A DNA stretch of 64,000 nucleotides, from the NCBI GenBank assembly GCA_037976565.1, contig CP137670.1:12734600-12798599 (forward strand), written 5' to 3'. The notes beneath the pieces were generated by a model. It saw only the letters and a program-made list of their open reading frames with translations, was not told the DNA's origin and did no database searches. Both the position numbers and the translations under genes were made by a program. The DNA is from Mesocentrotus franciscanus (Eukaryota > Echinodermata > Echinoidea > Camarodonta > Strongylocentrotidae). Shown here one piece after another: positions 44,860 through 57,192 of the stretch; within the stretch, counting starts at the first letter, position 1, and each line of letters opens with the position of its first letter.

Positions 44860-45260
44860 GGTAACACCAACTGTTCATTTCAATCAAACTATGCCGACAA
44901 TTTGTAATGACTGACTGCAATATTTCAAAAGTTCAGCTGACACTCAATAACATGATATCGGAAGTGAAAGACACTATACGTAGCATCTTCTTCCAAGAGG
45001 ATTGAAGTTCATATTTCAAATAGAAGATAATATTTGTATTTTGAACGCTTAAATATTTATTCATATGACAAACAGAAATATATATATATATATAAATATA
45101 TACGTATATATATATCCTTCTCTGTATTCAAATCACGGGTAATATGAATATAACTGTATGAAACACATATGACTGTTCTAGTTTTAAATTGTTTTAAATA
45201 GTTGCTAGTATTTATATTTCTTACGCTTAAATATTTATTTATATAACAAAAACAAAATAT
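44860..45260. other. 3' flank with TA microsatellites
   Basis: ATATATATATATAAATATAT-type repeats near 45080-45115; TTACGCTTAAATATTTATT occurs twice (about 45047 and 45222). No further gene. Confidence 0.45.
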
Positions 45261-45261
45261 T

Positions 45262-45515
45262 AAACGTTGAGTGGAAATAATGATTTCTGATGTGGGGGGA
45301 GGGGAGGGGTGGGTTTGGTGGTAGTATCTTGGTTTTTACATTTTCTTTTTTCTTCTTTATACTAATTTTCTTTTTTTGTTTTCAATATGTGTATGTTATG
45401 ATATGAGTTATCTTATAATTGTACATTAATGTTATTGTGCACGGACCTGCGGAAAAACAGCCTTCGGTTAGTGGTTGCCGTGCAAAAATATAATAAACGG
45501 AACTGAACTGATTGA
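45262..45515 (+). mobile_element. LINE 3' end with GCACGG/CCGTGC hairpin
   Basis: GCACGGACCTGCGGAAAAAC..GGTTGCCGTGC (45439-45483) forms a stem-loop just before an A-rich end (AATATAATAAACGGAACTGA). The same arrangement occurs at 52061-52109. Stem-loops at the 3' end are the recognition site for reverse transcriptases of several LINE clades. No coding part remains. Confidence 0.5.
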
Positions 45516-45519
45516 ATTA

Positions 45520-46780
45520 TGATAATCAATATTACTTCCGTTAATGAATGCGAACTACGAGATGTTTGAAAAATTTTACAATTATGATACTTTTTATATT
45601 GGAAACAACGAATATAATAGAATTGTATAGAGAATTCTATTTAATTTATTAATCTAAAATTCTGGTCGTGGAAAGATTAATTGATTCATGCGTTTGAACT
45701 TTTATTTTACAGAAATGGTGGGGCAATCTAAAGCTTCCGAAGTGATCCTGTGCAATGACGTCGGACAACAAGTTCTATAATCATACAAGTCCTTCAGAAT
45801 GTAAAGTTACAACTAGTTTAGACTTCAACTAGCATATTTCATCGTGCGAGAGCAGCAATTTCTAGATTTCTGTTCAACAATATTATAACAAAAAGTGTGA
45901 CATAACTTCACTATTGTAACATTAAAACAGGATATCAAATTCAGTCAGAATTACAACCAGTTCTTAAAGACAGCATGCAGTATCTATTTAAAAAAAATTG
46001 ATACTCATTGAACTTGTGTAAAAGGAAATCTTTTTATAAAGTCCATCTGTCATTAAGGGCGATTTCTGTGTGTTCCTTGAGCGGTCATATAAAAGTTTGA
46101 CTTTGTTTTTCTTATTTCAAAACGTAATCAGGATAAAACTGTCATTTTTAAAGACCATATCCAATTATGACAAACATCATTATAAAAAAAATTAACATGA
46201 TTTGCCCTTTTGTTTAAATAAAGATAACCATTTATTATTTCATGTTATAATTATACAATGATCATAATTGTATGCCTATTCCGTAGTTTGAATCACAAAT
46301 TATGTGGCGGTCAGGTGACATCACTTTATTTCTTTTAATCTAAACGTTATCTTTTCTGTTTAAAACTTGATCTTTCCAATTCGTTTCTGTTTTCAATTAA
46401 GCATAACATTTCGTATCTTCATGTACTGTAATATTTTCTTAATCGATGTAATTAAGTTACTCTCTGTACTAGATAATCATATTCCATTATTTTCCCGTCT
46501 TTATCTATGAATAATTGTACTTTAGTCGCTTATCAATCTATGTGATTCTACATAAGTTTATTAAGCCCACAAAGATGACAACATGTAATGCGTTACAAAA
46601 CCTAATGTTATTATCTCTATTATTAGAAGATAATCGGATGTGTTCATGAAATAGGTCTATTCAAAAGTAAAATTTAACGACGTAATATTAAAAACATGCT
46701 ATTTGTACTTGAAGGTCTTATGCTTTTTGTTTATTCATTCATTTATTTTATTTCCTTTAAAAAAGTATATATTTATTCAT
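45520..46780. other. No recognisable gene
   Basis: AT-rich sequence with no convincing ORF. An acceptor-like TTTTATTTTACAG near 45712 is noted under the 132-aa gene. Confidence 0.4.
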
Positions 46781-46860
46781 TTATGTGTCTACAAGCACTG
46801 ACCAGCAGCACAGGCTGAAGGTGTCAGTTTACAACTAAAATATTACAATATATAAAATAA
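46750..46860 (-). mobile_element. Probable LINE/SINE 3' tail, minus strand
   Basis: Minus strand: TTGTAAACTGACACCTTCAG, CCTGTGCTGCTGGTCAGTGC and an AATAAATA-type tail. Only the tail is identifiable. Confidence 0.35.
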
Positions 46861-46949
46861 CATTATAAACATAGAATGTACAAAAGAAATATAATAAACA
46901 CAAAACGAAAAATACAGAGAATAATACATTCCATCAGTAGGCCTAAACA

Positions 46950-47545
46950 CGTGATATCAAATAGATAAGGAAAAGGAGAGATAAAGGTACAGGAGACGAA
47001 ACTAAAGGGAGGGAGAGAGCGAGATAGAGAGAGAGAGGGGGGGGGGTAAGGACAAGGGCAATACAGAGGGGGATAGAATGATGTGAATACTAATACGAGG
47101 GGAAAGATAAAATGTGCGGATAAATAGAGCTGATCGTGAGAAACAAAGACAGACAGGGAGAAAGAGAAAGAGAGGAAGTAGATAGTATACTGAGACAGTG
47201 TAAGCAATATTCACAAGTATATACATAAAGTGCTATTCCTAAACAATACAATGGAATTGAATATTACACAAATGATTGAATGTACAAACTGTATTCATAA
47301 ATAACATAATGACATGATGAGTTCATGCATATTGGAACATTACGAGAAGCCAACATTAGGCAAGCGAGATGCTAATTATTAGACACGTCAGAAGGGAGAA
47401 AGGGGGAAATAGAAAGAAATAGGGAGAGACGGGAAAATAAATGGAGAGGGGAGGAGGATGAAGGGAAAGACACATCACGTTAAAGGAGGAATACCAGGGC
47501 GAGAGAGAGGAGAAGGGGAGAAAATGCATTCAAAAAGTTACATTT
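46950..47545. repeat. Purine-rich low-complexity stretch
   Basis: GGGAGAGAGCGAGATAGAGA, GGGGGGGGTAAGGAC and AAGAGAAAGAGAGGAAG alternate with non-repetitive sequence. Minus-strand frames here are S/L/F-rich and not genes. Confidence 0.6.
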
Positions 47546-47549
47546 ACAA

Positions 47550-48715
47550 CAAATATGAGAAATAAAAACCGAAACGTGATCACACAATCCAGGCATGCAT
47601 GTTTACACTATTGATTCTATCGTGTTTTCAGATAATACGTTACGAAACCGGGGATTTTAAGATTCTTGCAATATGAGGTTGTTGTAAATCGTGTTCCAGA
47701 CGTTTTAACCAAGCATCACATTGAGCGCGATTGTGTTCTGGACTATATCCATAGTATTGATGAAATGCTGGGACAGTTTAGTTATATTCCGGTGGTGGCA
47801 CATACAACTTTACTTTCAGTGGTGGAGCAAAGTTGATGTGCAGTTCTGATAGTATGGGATATGCATGCGATCCTAAAATTCTTCAGCTCTGTTACTTTAT
47901 TCGCAGAAATGGTCCTATTTACATTGCCACATACATGCCGTGTAGCAGATAAAGTACATGAGAAGTCATTCCATTGACTCAATGAAAAAAAAAAACAGAA
48001 AGAAAGTCCACAAGGTTAAGGTACCTCATCAAATCCATTGTCATGTTAAAGCCCCTTACACACTGGTAGTAGTAATGAAAGAAAGGAATTTCTTTTGCAG
48101 ATAATCTTTTAAGTAGGATAGGGTGCAGTCTATGGTGAAGAAACACAGGCTATGTAGTATGTAGAATGGCCACTGGTAACTGAGAAGTCAAACTGTTCGA
48201 AAAATCTTATCTGCAGAGAATCCCAGAGACGACTTCATAGATCATCCGGCGTGAGCCTTGCCATCTTGGTAAAACTTAGTCATACAACTTATGCGAGAAT
48301 ATTGCTGAAAATTACAGCAACACCAGAACAAAGTAGGAGCAAAGAGTGTCAACCTTGTCAGGTGCACTCGCTCTATGTCTAACATTTTTGACAATTTATT
48401 TTAACCTGAAGACACTTACTCTTGCTTCCATAAACGGATCACATACATGACATATACTACAGACATGCAATACATAGAAAATAACACAATAAATACACAC
48501 AAATTAATACATTCAAATGAATAACATCCGGAATAAGATCATAGATAATTTGCAAAGATTACATCTAATTCGGGATGTTATACCTTCTATACTTACAAAA
48601 AGTTTGGAAATTTTGGCCTGACCGAAAATATCGCAATGAATAGCGCGTCAATGTCATTACATTTAGTATATATAAAAACCTGGTTTATTCCATACCACAT
48701 GAATAAATTTGTTAC
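47550..48715. other. No recognisable gene
   Basis: Nothing above chance was recognised. Confidence 0.4.
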
Positions 48716-49707
48716 AGTCTTCTTCTTCTTATCGGGTCACTACACAAGTCCCGTCCAGTGTTCCATACATGGTCTGGCACGGCAGTTCACGACTTCCAGG
48801 TCATCTGGGATGCATGGCTCTGCTTTCGCATGCTGTTTTTCGTCTCCGAAACGCCACCTCTGCATTAGGACTATGCATCGTCCGTAACCAGTTTTTAGGC
48901 GGTTGAGGCTTAGCCAAAAAGGCCAAGTCTCGCTGGAGCCGGATGCGAGGGTTTCCTTGGAGCTGAGGGAGAGTTTATATGTGGAGTGGTCTGAAGGTGG
49001 TTAGACCACAAGGCCATCCTTTGGATGTGAGGGCTGGTATTAAGGGGCTCTACAGTGTTCATGAAGCTGTGTCTGGATTTGAGCCGCTTGCCCACTGGCT
49101 GTTGTTGGATGTGTGTTGGGGGCAATACTGCAAAGCAGGTAGAGGTCTTCTACTTTAGTAGGCAACCAGTGATTGCACTGCAGGATGAATTTAGAGCTGG
49201 GTCAATCTTTAGCGCATGGGCCGACCTACTCCATACTGGTGATGCATACTCCGCATCAGAAAAGGGCTGTTGTCCGGATTGTGCTGACATCAGTCCCCCA
49301 TTTGGTGTTGGCTAGCTTCTTGAGGATGCTATTGCGGGCTCCAAATGTTGCCTTTGTGTTGGCGATGTGGTTCTTGTAGATAAGGGAGTGATCCAGTGTG
49401 ACGTATAGGTAGACTGGGTTTTGAGTGTGCTTCAGCCTTTTCCCATACCAGCTGATCCTTAGTTGATGGTTGGCATCCCTGTTCTAATGATGTGCACTTA
49501 TCTGAGTTTTGTTCGTGTACACGTTAAAGAGCAGTGGTGCAAGCACACTTCCCTGTGGGAGGCCATTTTTCTGTCTGCACCATCTGCTGCGATTGGCGTT
49601 GAGGACCGAAACAAAAAATCGCCGGTTGGACAGCAATGTCTGGATGAGTCCACACAGTCTCACATTCTTTGTCAGCTAAAAGATCTTCCTGGTGATGATT
49701 CTGTGGT

Positions 49708-50361
49708 TCACGGCGTCATAGGTGTCAGAGAGAGGTCAACGAAAGCAGCTCCGATGATTAGCTTACCCTCATAGCCATCCTCGGGGAACTGAGTGAGGTT
49801 TAGGAGTTGGCCAGTGCATGATTTTCCTGGCCTAAACCTTGCTTGTCCCGGGATGAGATGTTCATCCACGAATGGGGCGATGCGGTTGAGGTTAAGCCGC
49901 TCGAATAGCTTGACTTTATGGCACAATAGGAAAATAGGTCTGTAGTTATTTGGACTGGCTAGTTCTTTGCCAGGCTTCAGCAATGCAATAACTTTGGCTT
50001 TCCTCCAGAGCGTTGGGATGTTGTTTGTGCTCAAGCATTCGTTGAGAATGTTGAGGAGCCAGTTGAAGGCACCTGGTCTAAGGTGTTTGATCTGCTCGCA
50101 GAGGATGCTATCAAGTCCAGCAGCTGTGTTGTTTTTCATTGCTTTGATGTCAGCATGCAGGTCGTTCATGGTGAACAGTTTAGTAAAGCCTGGGGCGTCT
50201 TGAGAGCTTGGAGCGTCTGGTAACTTGGGAAGCCTGGCTCTTCTTGGGTGATGGTCAGGGTCTCCCCGGCTTGTCACTAGGAGGCGACTTGGTTGGCAGT
50301 GACTTGACATCTTGGTTGCACCTTTGTATAGCCGTTGGCCAGTATCCAGATCGTTTTCCAT
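49708..50361 (-). pseudogene. Reverse transcriptase fragment of the minus-strand LINE
   Basis: Frame contains IKAMKNNTAAGLDSILCEQI, WRKAKVIALLKPGKELASPN, NYRPIFLLCHKVKLFERLNL, QARFRPGKSCTGQLLNLTQF and GAAFVDLS: RT blocks 0 to A. It then loses frame where the AYDT part should follow (LTPMTP). The FADD block is not intact downstream. Confidence 0.75.
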
Positions 50362-50564
50362 GCGTTCCTGCTGCTATGTGTCATGTCAGTAGATTGTATG
50401 AATTCTTGCCACTTCCCCCTTCTAGATTCAGCAATTTCCTTGGTCAGATTTTCTCCAGATTCCAGTGTCTCTTCACTAAAGGGGTCCATCTGGAAGCGTT
50501 CGATGTAGTCTTCATAAAACACCTTGGAGTGGTCCGCCAAGCCTTGAATGTACATTAGCTTCAT
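50277..50564 (-). pseudogene. Linker region of the minus-strand LINE
   Basis: KLMYIQGLADHSKVFYEDYI..SGENLTKEIAESRRGKWQEF..STDMTHSSRNAWKTIW is the region between endonuclease and RT in this LINE family, where (S/R)xxAWKTI(W/R) precedes the RT. It overlaps the RT frame in another phase because of a frameshift. Confidence 0.6.
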
Positions 50565-50737
50565 GTCTTCATCAACTCTACAACGGTGTCATACTTTTTT
50601 TTTTGGGGGGGGGGGGAGGTGGCAGGTATGTCCTGGATGGAAGAGTCAAGGTCCTTAGCAAATTTTCCCAGTTTGCCTTCCTCAGATTAAAGCGACGTCG
50701 GAAGGATGCTGCCCGTGGAGTAATGACTGCATTAACG

Positions 50738-51342
50738 TTAATCCCTACCGGTCGGTACTGGGAGTCTCCACCTTGCGCTGTTGAATGACGGAGGAAGCTT
50801 AGCATCATGAATTAGGGACAGCTGGTTAGCATCTGCCCACGTCTTAACAAGTTCACCATCTTCGTTTATTTCTCCATATCCCAAGGTAATGCTGTGGCTG
50901 TTGAAATCACCGATGACCACATTCATCCTGCCTTCAGTAGCTCTGCCGGGCAGGTCGAAAGGCTGAAGAGGTGGATTGTAGACTTTGCTAATCTTGATTC
51001 CCGTTAGATCAATGGAAAGGACTTCAATGTTATTGCTGTCTGATAGGAAAGATTGGTAAGACCATTACGGGCAAAGATCGCGCTTCCGTATTGGTCATGT
51101 GGTCTCTCTGCGATGAGGGTCATCCCCGAGATGAGAGGGCGAGCTCGTGAAGGCCCGCGATGAGTCTCCCAGAGGCAGAGAATGTCACAGTTAGTTTGTA
51201 TACATAGGTCAGCCAAGAGTTCTTGTTTGGTGCCTGTAAGACCTTCAATGTTGGATGAGATGATACTCATGGCCGGTGCCGACAACAAAGATCCTATGGG
51301 TATTCCCTGGTCTGTGTTATAAGATACCGAAATGTAAAGCAT
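50738..51342 (-). pseudogene. Endonuclease fragments of the minus-strand LINE
   Basis: Two frames: 51342-51004 with ISSNIEGLTGTKQELLADLC and CDILCLWETHRGPSR (catalytic QE replaced by WE), and 50926-50738 with NVVIGDFNSHSITLGYGEIN and GELVKTWADANQLSLIHD. Both are parts of an APE-type endonuclease; the Q-to-W change and frame breaks mean it is dead. Confidence 0.7.
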
Positions 51343-51349
51343 ATTACAC

Positions 51350-51895
51350 TTAACCTTATCATTAAAACAAAAAACTGCCTCCGATTTACCACGTCATATC
51401 TGAGAAGATATAATTCTGTGTTTCATGTCTTCATTAAACAAATAACTTGCATAATCCTCTATTATGATTATGATTTGTAAGACTGGTGACGATTTTCAAT
51501 GGAAGTGTTTAAATAATCCGGTCCATTTATTCTTCTTATCTTATTAGGGGGCTTTGGCAGCTAAACCGGGCAACTGTCGTCGGGCTGACAATAAATTTTC
51601 AGTGAGGTTTGATCAAGTTACTTTTCTCGTTATTAATGTAATATTTTCATTATATTGATTACAACATTTGCACTAATTAAGGGCGTCTAGCATTCGGGGG
51701 CGTATGGCAGGCACTACACACAACCTAAAACGTTTGGCAGTGGTTATTGATAATATAGGGGGCGTTGTTTTCGATAACTTTCCCCATGTTTCAACCGGTT
51801 ACTTTCTTGCCACTCAAGTTTTTTTGTTTTTTTTTACACTCACTGTGCACTAAATCTTTTGAATCAAGGGACATTAGTGAGTGAAGTTAATTTTT
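51350..51895. other. Retroelement tail remnants, no gene
   Basis: Near 51530-51590 the minus strand shows a C-rich hairpin-like stretch followed by AATAAGATAAGAAGAATAAA, resembling a LINE tail. Nothing coding. Confidence 0.35.
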
Positions 51896-51899
51896 TTCT

Positions 51900-52135
51900 C
51901 CTTTATTGCCTACATTTATATTCTTTTGAATATTTTATTCATTATTATTATTATTTAGTTTATATGTTATTTTAATGTTTATAACCTACATGTATTTTCT
52001 TTTTAATATTTTATGAATTATTCTTATTTATTATTTTCATTATTACTTTTAAATATGTTTGCACGGCCCTACGAAAGAACAATCCTGAGGCTGAGGTAAT
52101 CCCCCGTGCTTAAATAAAATAAATGAAAAATTAAA
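51900..52135 (+). mobile_element. LINE 3' end with GCACGG/CCGTGC hairpin, second copy
   Basis: GCACGGCCCTACGAAAGAAC..CCCCCGTGC (52061-52109) followed by TTAAATAAAATAAATGAAAA. Same architecture as 45439-45483. T-rich 3' UTR-like sequence precedes it. Confidence 0.5.
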
Positions 52136-52787
52136 ATGGAATTCGTCTGTCATTGGTCATCCGTGGTACAGGGTAATGATCTTTTATTTCCACCATGTTT
52201 GATCTAGTTACCTGTTCCGTTTATCTAGCTATTTTTTTTTTTTTGGCATTAAAAAACGGGCGTCTGGCAGGCACCCAAACACCTAAAATGTCTGGCAATG
52301 CCCAATCAAGGTATACGAGGTTGGCTGAAATTTTCTACCAGATTTGGCCAGTCACTTTTCCTCTAATGTAGCTCAATATTTTAGCCAGTTATTTGAGGGG
52401 TTTTCCTTGCCACCCCCACCCCTTTGTGCACAGCAGATATCAATTTCCTGACTCACTTTTCATCTTGGATCATTGCTGTGTACATGAAAAATAGAATGGG
52501 ATGACTATTTCGGGAGAGGGTCTCACATTATCTGCACTGCAATTTATATTGAAGCCATTAAATGGGATGAAAGGTCAGTTGTGTCAGGATCCGCAACAGC
52601 ATCATTTTCCCCCGCTCATTTCTTCATCAGCTTTCCAGCGCGCGCAGTCAACCGTTCATACTGAGACTAATTCGCAGGAATGGGGTCTACATTTGGTAGA
52701 GGAAAATGGCTATAGCAATAAGGACCATTTCGAATGCGACTGAAACTGGTGTGAGGGGACTATTTTCTATCTTTCTATCTATCTATA

Positions 52788-53146
52788 AGAGGAATTAGAG
52801 CTGGCTTTAGGAGTTTAGGAGTTGGTCAAACTCACAAGACGAAGATCGTAAATTTCTCAAATTTCTTTGATGATAAAAAGGACATTGAAGACAATCCTGA
52901 ATACCAACCTGCAGCCGTTGACAAACGAAGCCGTGTCGAATTTAAAACGAATAAAACATTCGTAACAGTAAAAACTTACAGAAAGAGAAACCAAACGCTG
53001 GCGAGGATGTCGAGGATGCTTGCAAAACAGACATAACTAACCACACGTTTAAAATCAAATCGATGACAGATGGGCAGTTATCCATCGACCAAAAGAGGAA
53101 AAGATTACAATTTTTTTCGATGAAAATCCAGGTGATTTGTTTGCCT
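52788..53146 (+). pseudogene. Unrecognised coding-like remnant with one frameshift
   Basis: From 52788 the frame reads RGIRAGFRSLGVGQTHKTKI, VNFSNFFDDKKDIEDNPEYQ, PAAVDKRSRVEFKTNKTFVT, VKTYRKRNQT and stops at 53034-53036. In the next frame the sequence continues PNAGEDVEDACKTDITNHTF, KIKSMTDGQLSIDQKRKRLQ, FFSMKIQ to about 53146. Charged, coding-like composition across the shift suggests a former exon. No start codon, no recognised family. Confidence 0.3.
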
Positions 53147-53404
53147 TTTTAAAAGATAGATATTGAAATAAACCTTTCTTTAGTGCTTGATTTGCATTTG
53201 ATTTCTAATTTTTTTGTACAGAATGAATTGTTGGTAAAGTAATGACAAAATGTCAGTCTTTGTCCAAATATTTCTTAAAATGAAGGATATGGCACCGTAA
53301 TTGCCACCTATTCCAGGTATTTCTTATTGGTTATAAATCAATGTTTTCAGATATTATCCGCACTGCATAGGTTATAGCTAATACTTCAAAAGGGAACAAA
53401 TTTA

Positions 53405-54250
53405 AACCGGAAGAATTGTATTTATTTATTTATTTCGTTTTATTTCAACAGGCTAGTCCCATCAGTAGTTGAGATACTGTTATACTTGGGGGCCCTGCAT
53501 AACATAAAAATACATATAAAGACATACATATTCATAAAACATCATTACATTGTGAATAGTAAACATTATATACCAGAAAGAATACATATAAAATTTCAAA
53601 TGTAAATGTAAACTCAGCAAGTCAACAACAAAAAAAGCCAAGAAAATCATACATAACCAAATTTTGAAGAAAAAAAATCTTATATCGTAGAAACAGAGTG
53701 TCTAAACATAAGTATACATAATTTGTAGGTTGTATGATAATTGTGAGAGATACAGTAATCAGTAATTCGTAAGTACTATATATTAAAGTTGATGACAGAC
53801 TCCCTATTTGCGTGTACTATGTTTTGGGTTTTGTTTACATTTTTCTCAAATAACTTGTGCAAAAGCACTGCTTGGTTTGGGCATTTCGTACTTCAGTAGG
53901 GAGGTTGTTCCAGATAATTGCACCTTCAAAAGAAAAGGCCCTTCTACCATTTTCAGTTTTAACTTTTGGGATGACTAATACACGAGTATCACAGATTCTA
54001 GTGCTATAACGATGTGTTGTTGCAGACTGAGTAAACATATCTTGAAGATATTTGGGGAAATTACCGTTCACAATATCAAACATAAGTTTACATTTCTGGA
54101 ATTGCCAACGTTTGTCCATGTTCATCCACTTGAGTTTTGAGAACATTTCTGAACTTAGGGTAAGTACATTGATTTGGAGAACAATCCTAGTCATCTGTTT
54201 ATGCAACTTAATCAGTATATCCCGAAGACCTTGATTACAATTTGACCTTG
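53405..54250 (-). mobile_element. 5'-truncated CR1-like LINE, minus strand
   Basis: C-terminal coding end at 54206-53835, then 3' UTR with CAGGGCCCCCAAGTATAACA and GATGGGACTAGCCTGTTGAA and an AAAT-repeat tail at about 53419-53436. Only the last part of ORF2 is kept, as is usual for truncated LINE copies. Confidence 0.7.
53835..54206 (-). pseudogene. CR1-like LINE ORF2 C-terminus
   Basis: 123 codons: LKWMNMDKRWQFQKCKLMFD, IVNGNFPKYLQDMFTQSATT, HRYSTRICDTRVLVIPKVKT, GRRAFSFEGAIIWNNLPTEV, RNAQTKQCFCTSYLRKM. The pattern R(Y)xTR..LxxPxxxTxxGxxxFxxxGxxxWNxLPxEI matches the end of the LINE at 24140-24404 but is a different family. Confidence 0.75.
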
Positions 54251-54259
54251 AGGTGCAAC

Positions 54260-56000
54260 ATTAGTCAAAATATGGAAATACCAGTGCATTTGCTAATAAC
54301 TTGGCACTGTTTATCGTTAGATATTTTCTGACACGTCTCAATAGTGCCAACCTTGAAGCAATTTTGCTGGAAATATTTTGTTAGCAATTAATTTTGGCAT
54401 ATAGAAGAGATTGTAATACAATTATCTTTAAACATGAAATAAATAATCACAAATGTTTCTTTTATTTGCTATTAAAAATACCTATTTCGATTCTTCTTCT
54501 GGTCTGCTGTGATATGTAGGTGGATGGGGCCACCTCATTATAGATGATGTCACCCTCATCATACATAATGTTATCGACACTATAAACTACTACACGACGT
54601 ATTAAAAGTACAGAAAAAGGGTAAAGTCACATCAGCAGGGGGCAAGTGGTCCCACTTGAGGAAGAATAAATCAAAAGCCCATATTATATTCCTGGAGAAC
54701 AATTTTAAAAACGTTCCCGCAATTTTGGGGCCTTAGAAGAGTCGACAGGATTCCGAAACCATTTCCTGGGGGTGGGTGGAATGATTTCGACACCAACCTT
54801 CTTTCTGTCAATTCTAGGTTCGCCACTATTAATAGTGAGACTAAATGTGAATAACGTTTTATTCTGTAAACTTGATATAATTCTTATAGTTCTATGTATC
54901 TGTAAACATATATGAACCATGTAAATGAAAATAATGTCATGAAATGTATGTTTAGTGAAAGTAAACCCATTAATACCTCATACCAAAAAAAAGAACAGGA
55001 GATCAATATCTAAAGTACTAAAGTACTAAAGTTCGGGATATTTATGGCATTGAGTTTACACCTTTTAATTTGTTTAATCTAATTTTTTGATAAAAGTCTA
55101 TATTATGATTTACATTTGGATTTTTCTCCTCAGGTTTTACTTGTGCATACTTTTTATTAATTTCTTTGTTACGTACAGGCACATGATTTGCGATTACAAC
55201 TCATGGAACAGTATAAAAGATCATGATTTCCAAAGCGGTTTCACTTTTTAAATTGCCAAATTATGTTCCTGTACATAAAAAAGATGAAGAAATAGAAAAA
55301 GAGTGTCCAAATATAAGTGGACCCCCCCCCTCCATCCTTTAGATTCTTTCATCACAAAATAAAATGAAAACAAAATGTGGTTAAAGTAGACATACGAAGA
55401 CGATCCCCAAAATTGAGATTATTACATCAATAGAAAGCTTTTAACCCCCAGATTAACACTAAATAGCGTTCAACCGACAAAACAAGTTCAGAATGGTGAA
55501 TTTATGCTAGTAAACTCTACCAAAATCTCGAAGTCGGAAACGCGCAATTGCACGGAGAAAACGGGTCCTGTATTCGTGACGTCACAACCGGTGATCATAG
55601 GCTTAGTGAGAGTGAATGGCAGTGATATGCCCACGTAAATGCTATTCTGTCAGAGCTTAGAACTTTCCTTGTTATCGAGTTTATGTGATAGATTTTCTGT
55701 TTTTATTAGAATGAAGAATAACGAAGCAACGTTTTCCAGTCGCTGATTTCTTTTTATATCATCACAGTCTCCTTTTTGGTAGAGTTTTAAGACGAGTTTA
55801 CTGCTTGGGAAACAAGGTTTAATCATATGCACGTATGAAAAGGCGGGTGTACATCAGATGAGGTACGGGAGTAGTTTTGTGAAACGAATAGGCCTAGAAC
55901 TATGATCGTACTTATCATGGATGTATTGGACTGCCTCAAAAAAGGATACAGTAGGCCTACCAGTTAAATATTTTGTGTAATTTTTTTAAATAAATTTGTT
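54260..56000. other. No gene; dispersed repeats
   Basis: 55173-55290 is a copy of 42828-42962 (TTGCGATTACAACTCATGGA, AAATTGCCAAATTATGTTCC). 55382-55640 starts TTAAAGTAGACATACG, like the left end of the TTAA MITE at 35494, and contains a TGACGTCA palindrome at about 55577. No ORF of note. Confidence 0.45.
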
Positions 56001-56002
56001 TA

Positions 56003-56093
56003 AACAGGGCCTCATGGAAGACCACCAAATTAGTGATATGTGCCACCCTGTATAAATATCAGAAATAAATAAATAAATAAATAAATATAAAAT
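56003..56093 (+). mobile_element. LINE 3' tail, second AACAGGGCCTCATGGAAGAC copy
   Basis: Nearly identical to 13459-13545 and likewise ends in AAATAAATAAATAAATAAAT. No coding part. Confidence 0.6.
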
Positions 56094-56435
56094 TTAAACG
56101 AGATCTTCCTCTATATTGCTGACGACGTCTATGACTAGTGATGGAACGATATTCATCCGCGAGTGGAGTGATGCGGCTCTTGCGTGAACGTTCGTGAAGC
56201 GAGCGGAATCGGCAGGTAAGACCAGGCCGCTTGGCGGGCTTGTGGAACATACGTGCGCTAGGTATCTGTATATCGGCAATTGCAAGAGAGTGAGAGCGAC
56301 GTTACCAGCTAAGGAAAAAAAAAACTAACCAAGACCTGCTCCTCAGTGACCACCGGTGTCGGAATTTTGAAGATCTCACAATCCACCTTTATCATCTTCC
56401 TCCATAAACTCTTTAAAATCCATAAAAAGATCGTT

Positions 56436-56471
56436 CAGGGGGTGTTTCACAAAGACTAAGATCGACTTTAA
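56436..56471. repeat. MITE-type end, inverted partner at 61103-61139
   Basis: CAGGGGGTGTTTCACAAAGA, CTAAGATCGACTTTAA is present in inverted form at 61103-61139 with a single G-run length difference. The pair brackets the P2X7-like exons. The likely explanation is two copies of one MITE family in opposite orientation. Confidence 0.6.
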
Positions 56472-56499
56472 AGGATCTATGACATCAGACGACCTCAAA

Positions 56500-57190
56500 T
56501 TCAACTTTTAACCTATTGTACAGTAATTATTCATCGTGAATCTGATGATGAAAACAATTTCCAGTCATTTTCAATCACTTAGCTGCAAAATGAGAAAAAC
56601 AAATAGGCTTCGGAACGCCCCCTGAAATTGTTGACAATTTGGGTTGCAATTACGTAATCCCTGTGACGTCAGCGGGAGAACACAAAGCTGGCTTGAGTGA
56701 GAGTAAAATGCGTGATTGTATACGTGCCTTCACGGTTGTTTCAACGCAAAGCATGCCGGGACAGATTTTGAGTACGGCAGTAGATTTTCACCTTCGCCGC
56801 GATCAGCTGTTCCATTGCCAACAACGGGATTGTTATCCTGTCGAATCAACATGACATCATAATCTTGTACAGGATCCGTTATTCTGCAGTGATTTTCTTT
56901 CATTCCAGTATCATTTGTACGGTAATAAACCAAAGTCTGTGATTATGTATTTTTATGACGATCCTTCAACCTAAAACACGAATATTTAGCAGCTTAAAAG
57001 GCAAACCACCGACCCAAACTTCACACACACACATTTGAACATATGGGACTACATATTCATACCAAGGAACCCACTCTCATTAGCCCACTTTACTTCGTAT
57101 TATCAGCTTTATTTTTTGAAGGATCGTCATAACAATACACAATAACAAACTTTGGTTACTTACTGTACATTTTTTTTTATACATTCATTC
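56500..57190. other. Upstream of the P2X7-like exon; no first exon found
   Basis: Contains a CTGTGACGTCAGCG palindrome at about 56660 in a repeat resembling 55560-55620. The 71-codon ORF at 56639-56854 has no family resemblance. The missing first exon(s) of the P2X7-like gene would be expected here or farther left. Confidence 0.35.
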
Positions 57191-57192
57191 AG

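Larger units (their letters stand above)
48719..51342 (-). mobile_element. Decayed 5'-truncated LINE, minus strand
   Basis: Reading leftward: endonuclease (51342-50740), linker (50564-50280), reverse transcriptase (50361-49708), further RT and C-terminal remnants to about 48750, and a GATAAGAAGAAGAAGAC tail at about 48735-48719. Every domain is in a different frame, and a T10/G12 run interrupts the linker near 50591. It resembles jockey/CR1-like elements whose RT reads ..FVDLS and whose endonuclease contains GDFNSHS. Older than the LINE at 19-25 kb. Confidence 0.75.

Noticed and set aside
46863..47226. Minus-strand ORFs of 74 and 114 codons rich in S/L/F
   Set aside because: Translation of purine-rich low-complexity DNA on the opposite strand.
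49463..50788. Plus-strand ORFs of 61-116 codons
   Set aside because: They lie opposite the minus-strand LINE ORF2, whose domains are recognisable, so they are shadows.
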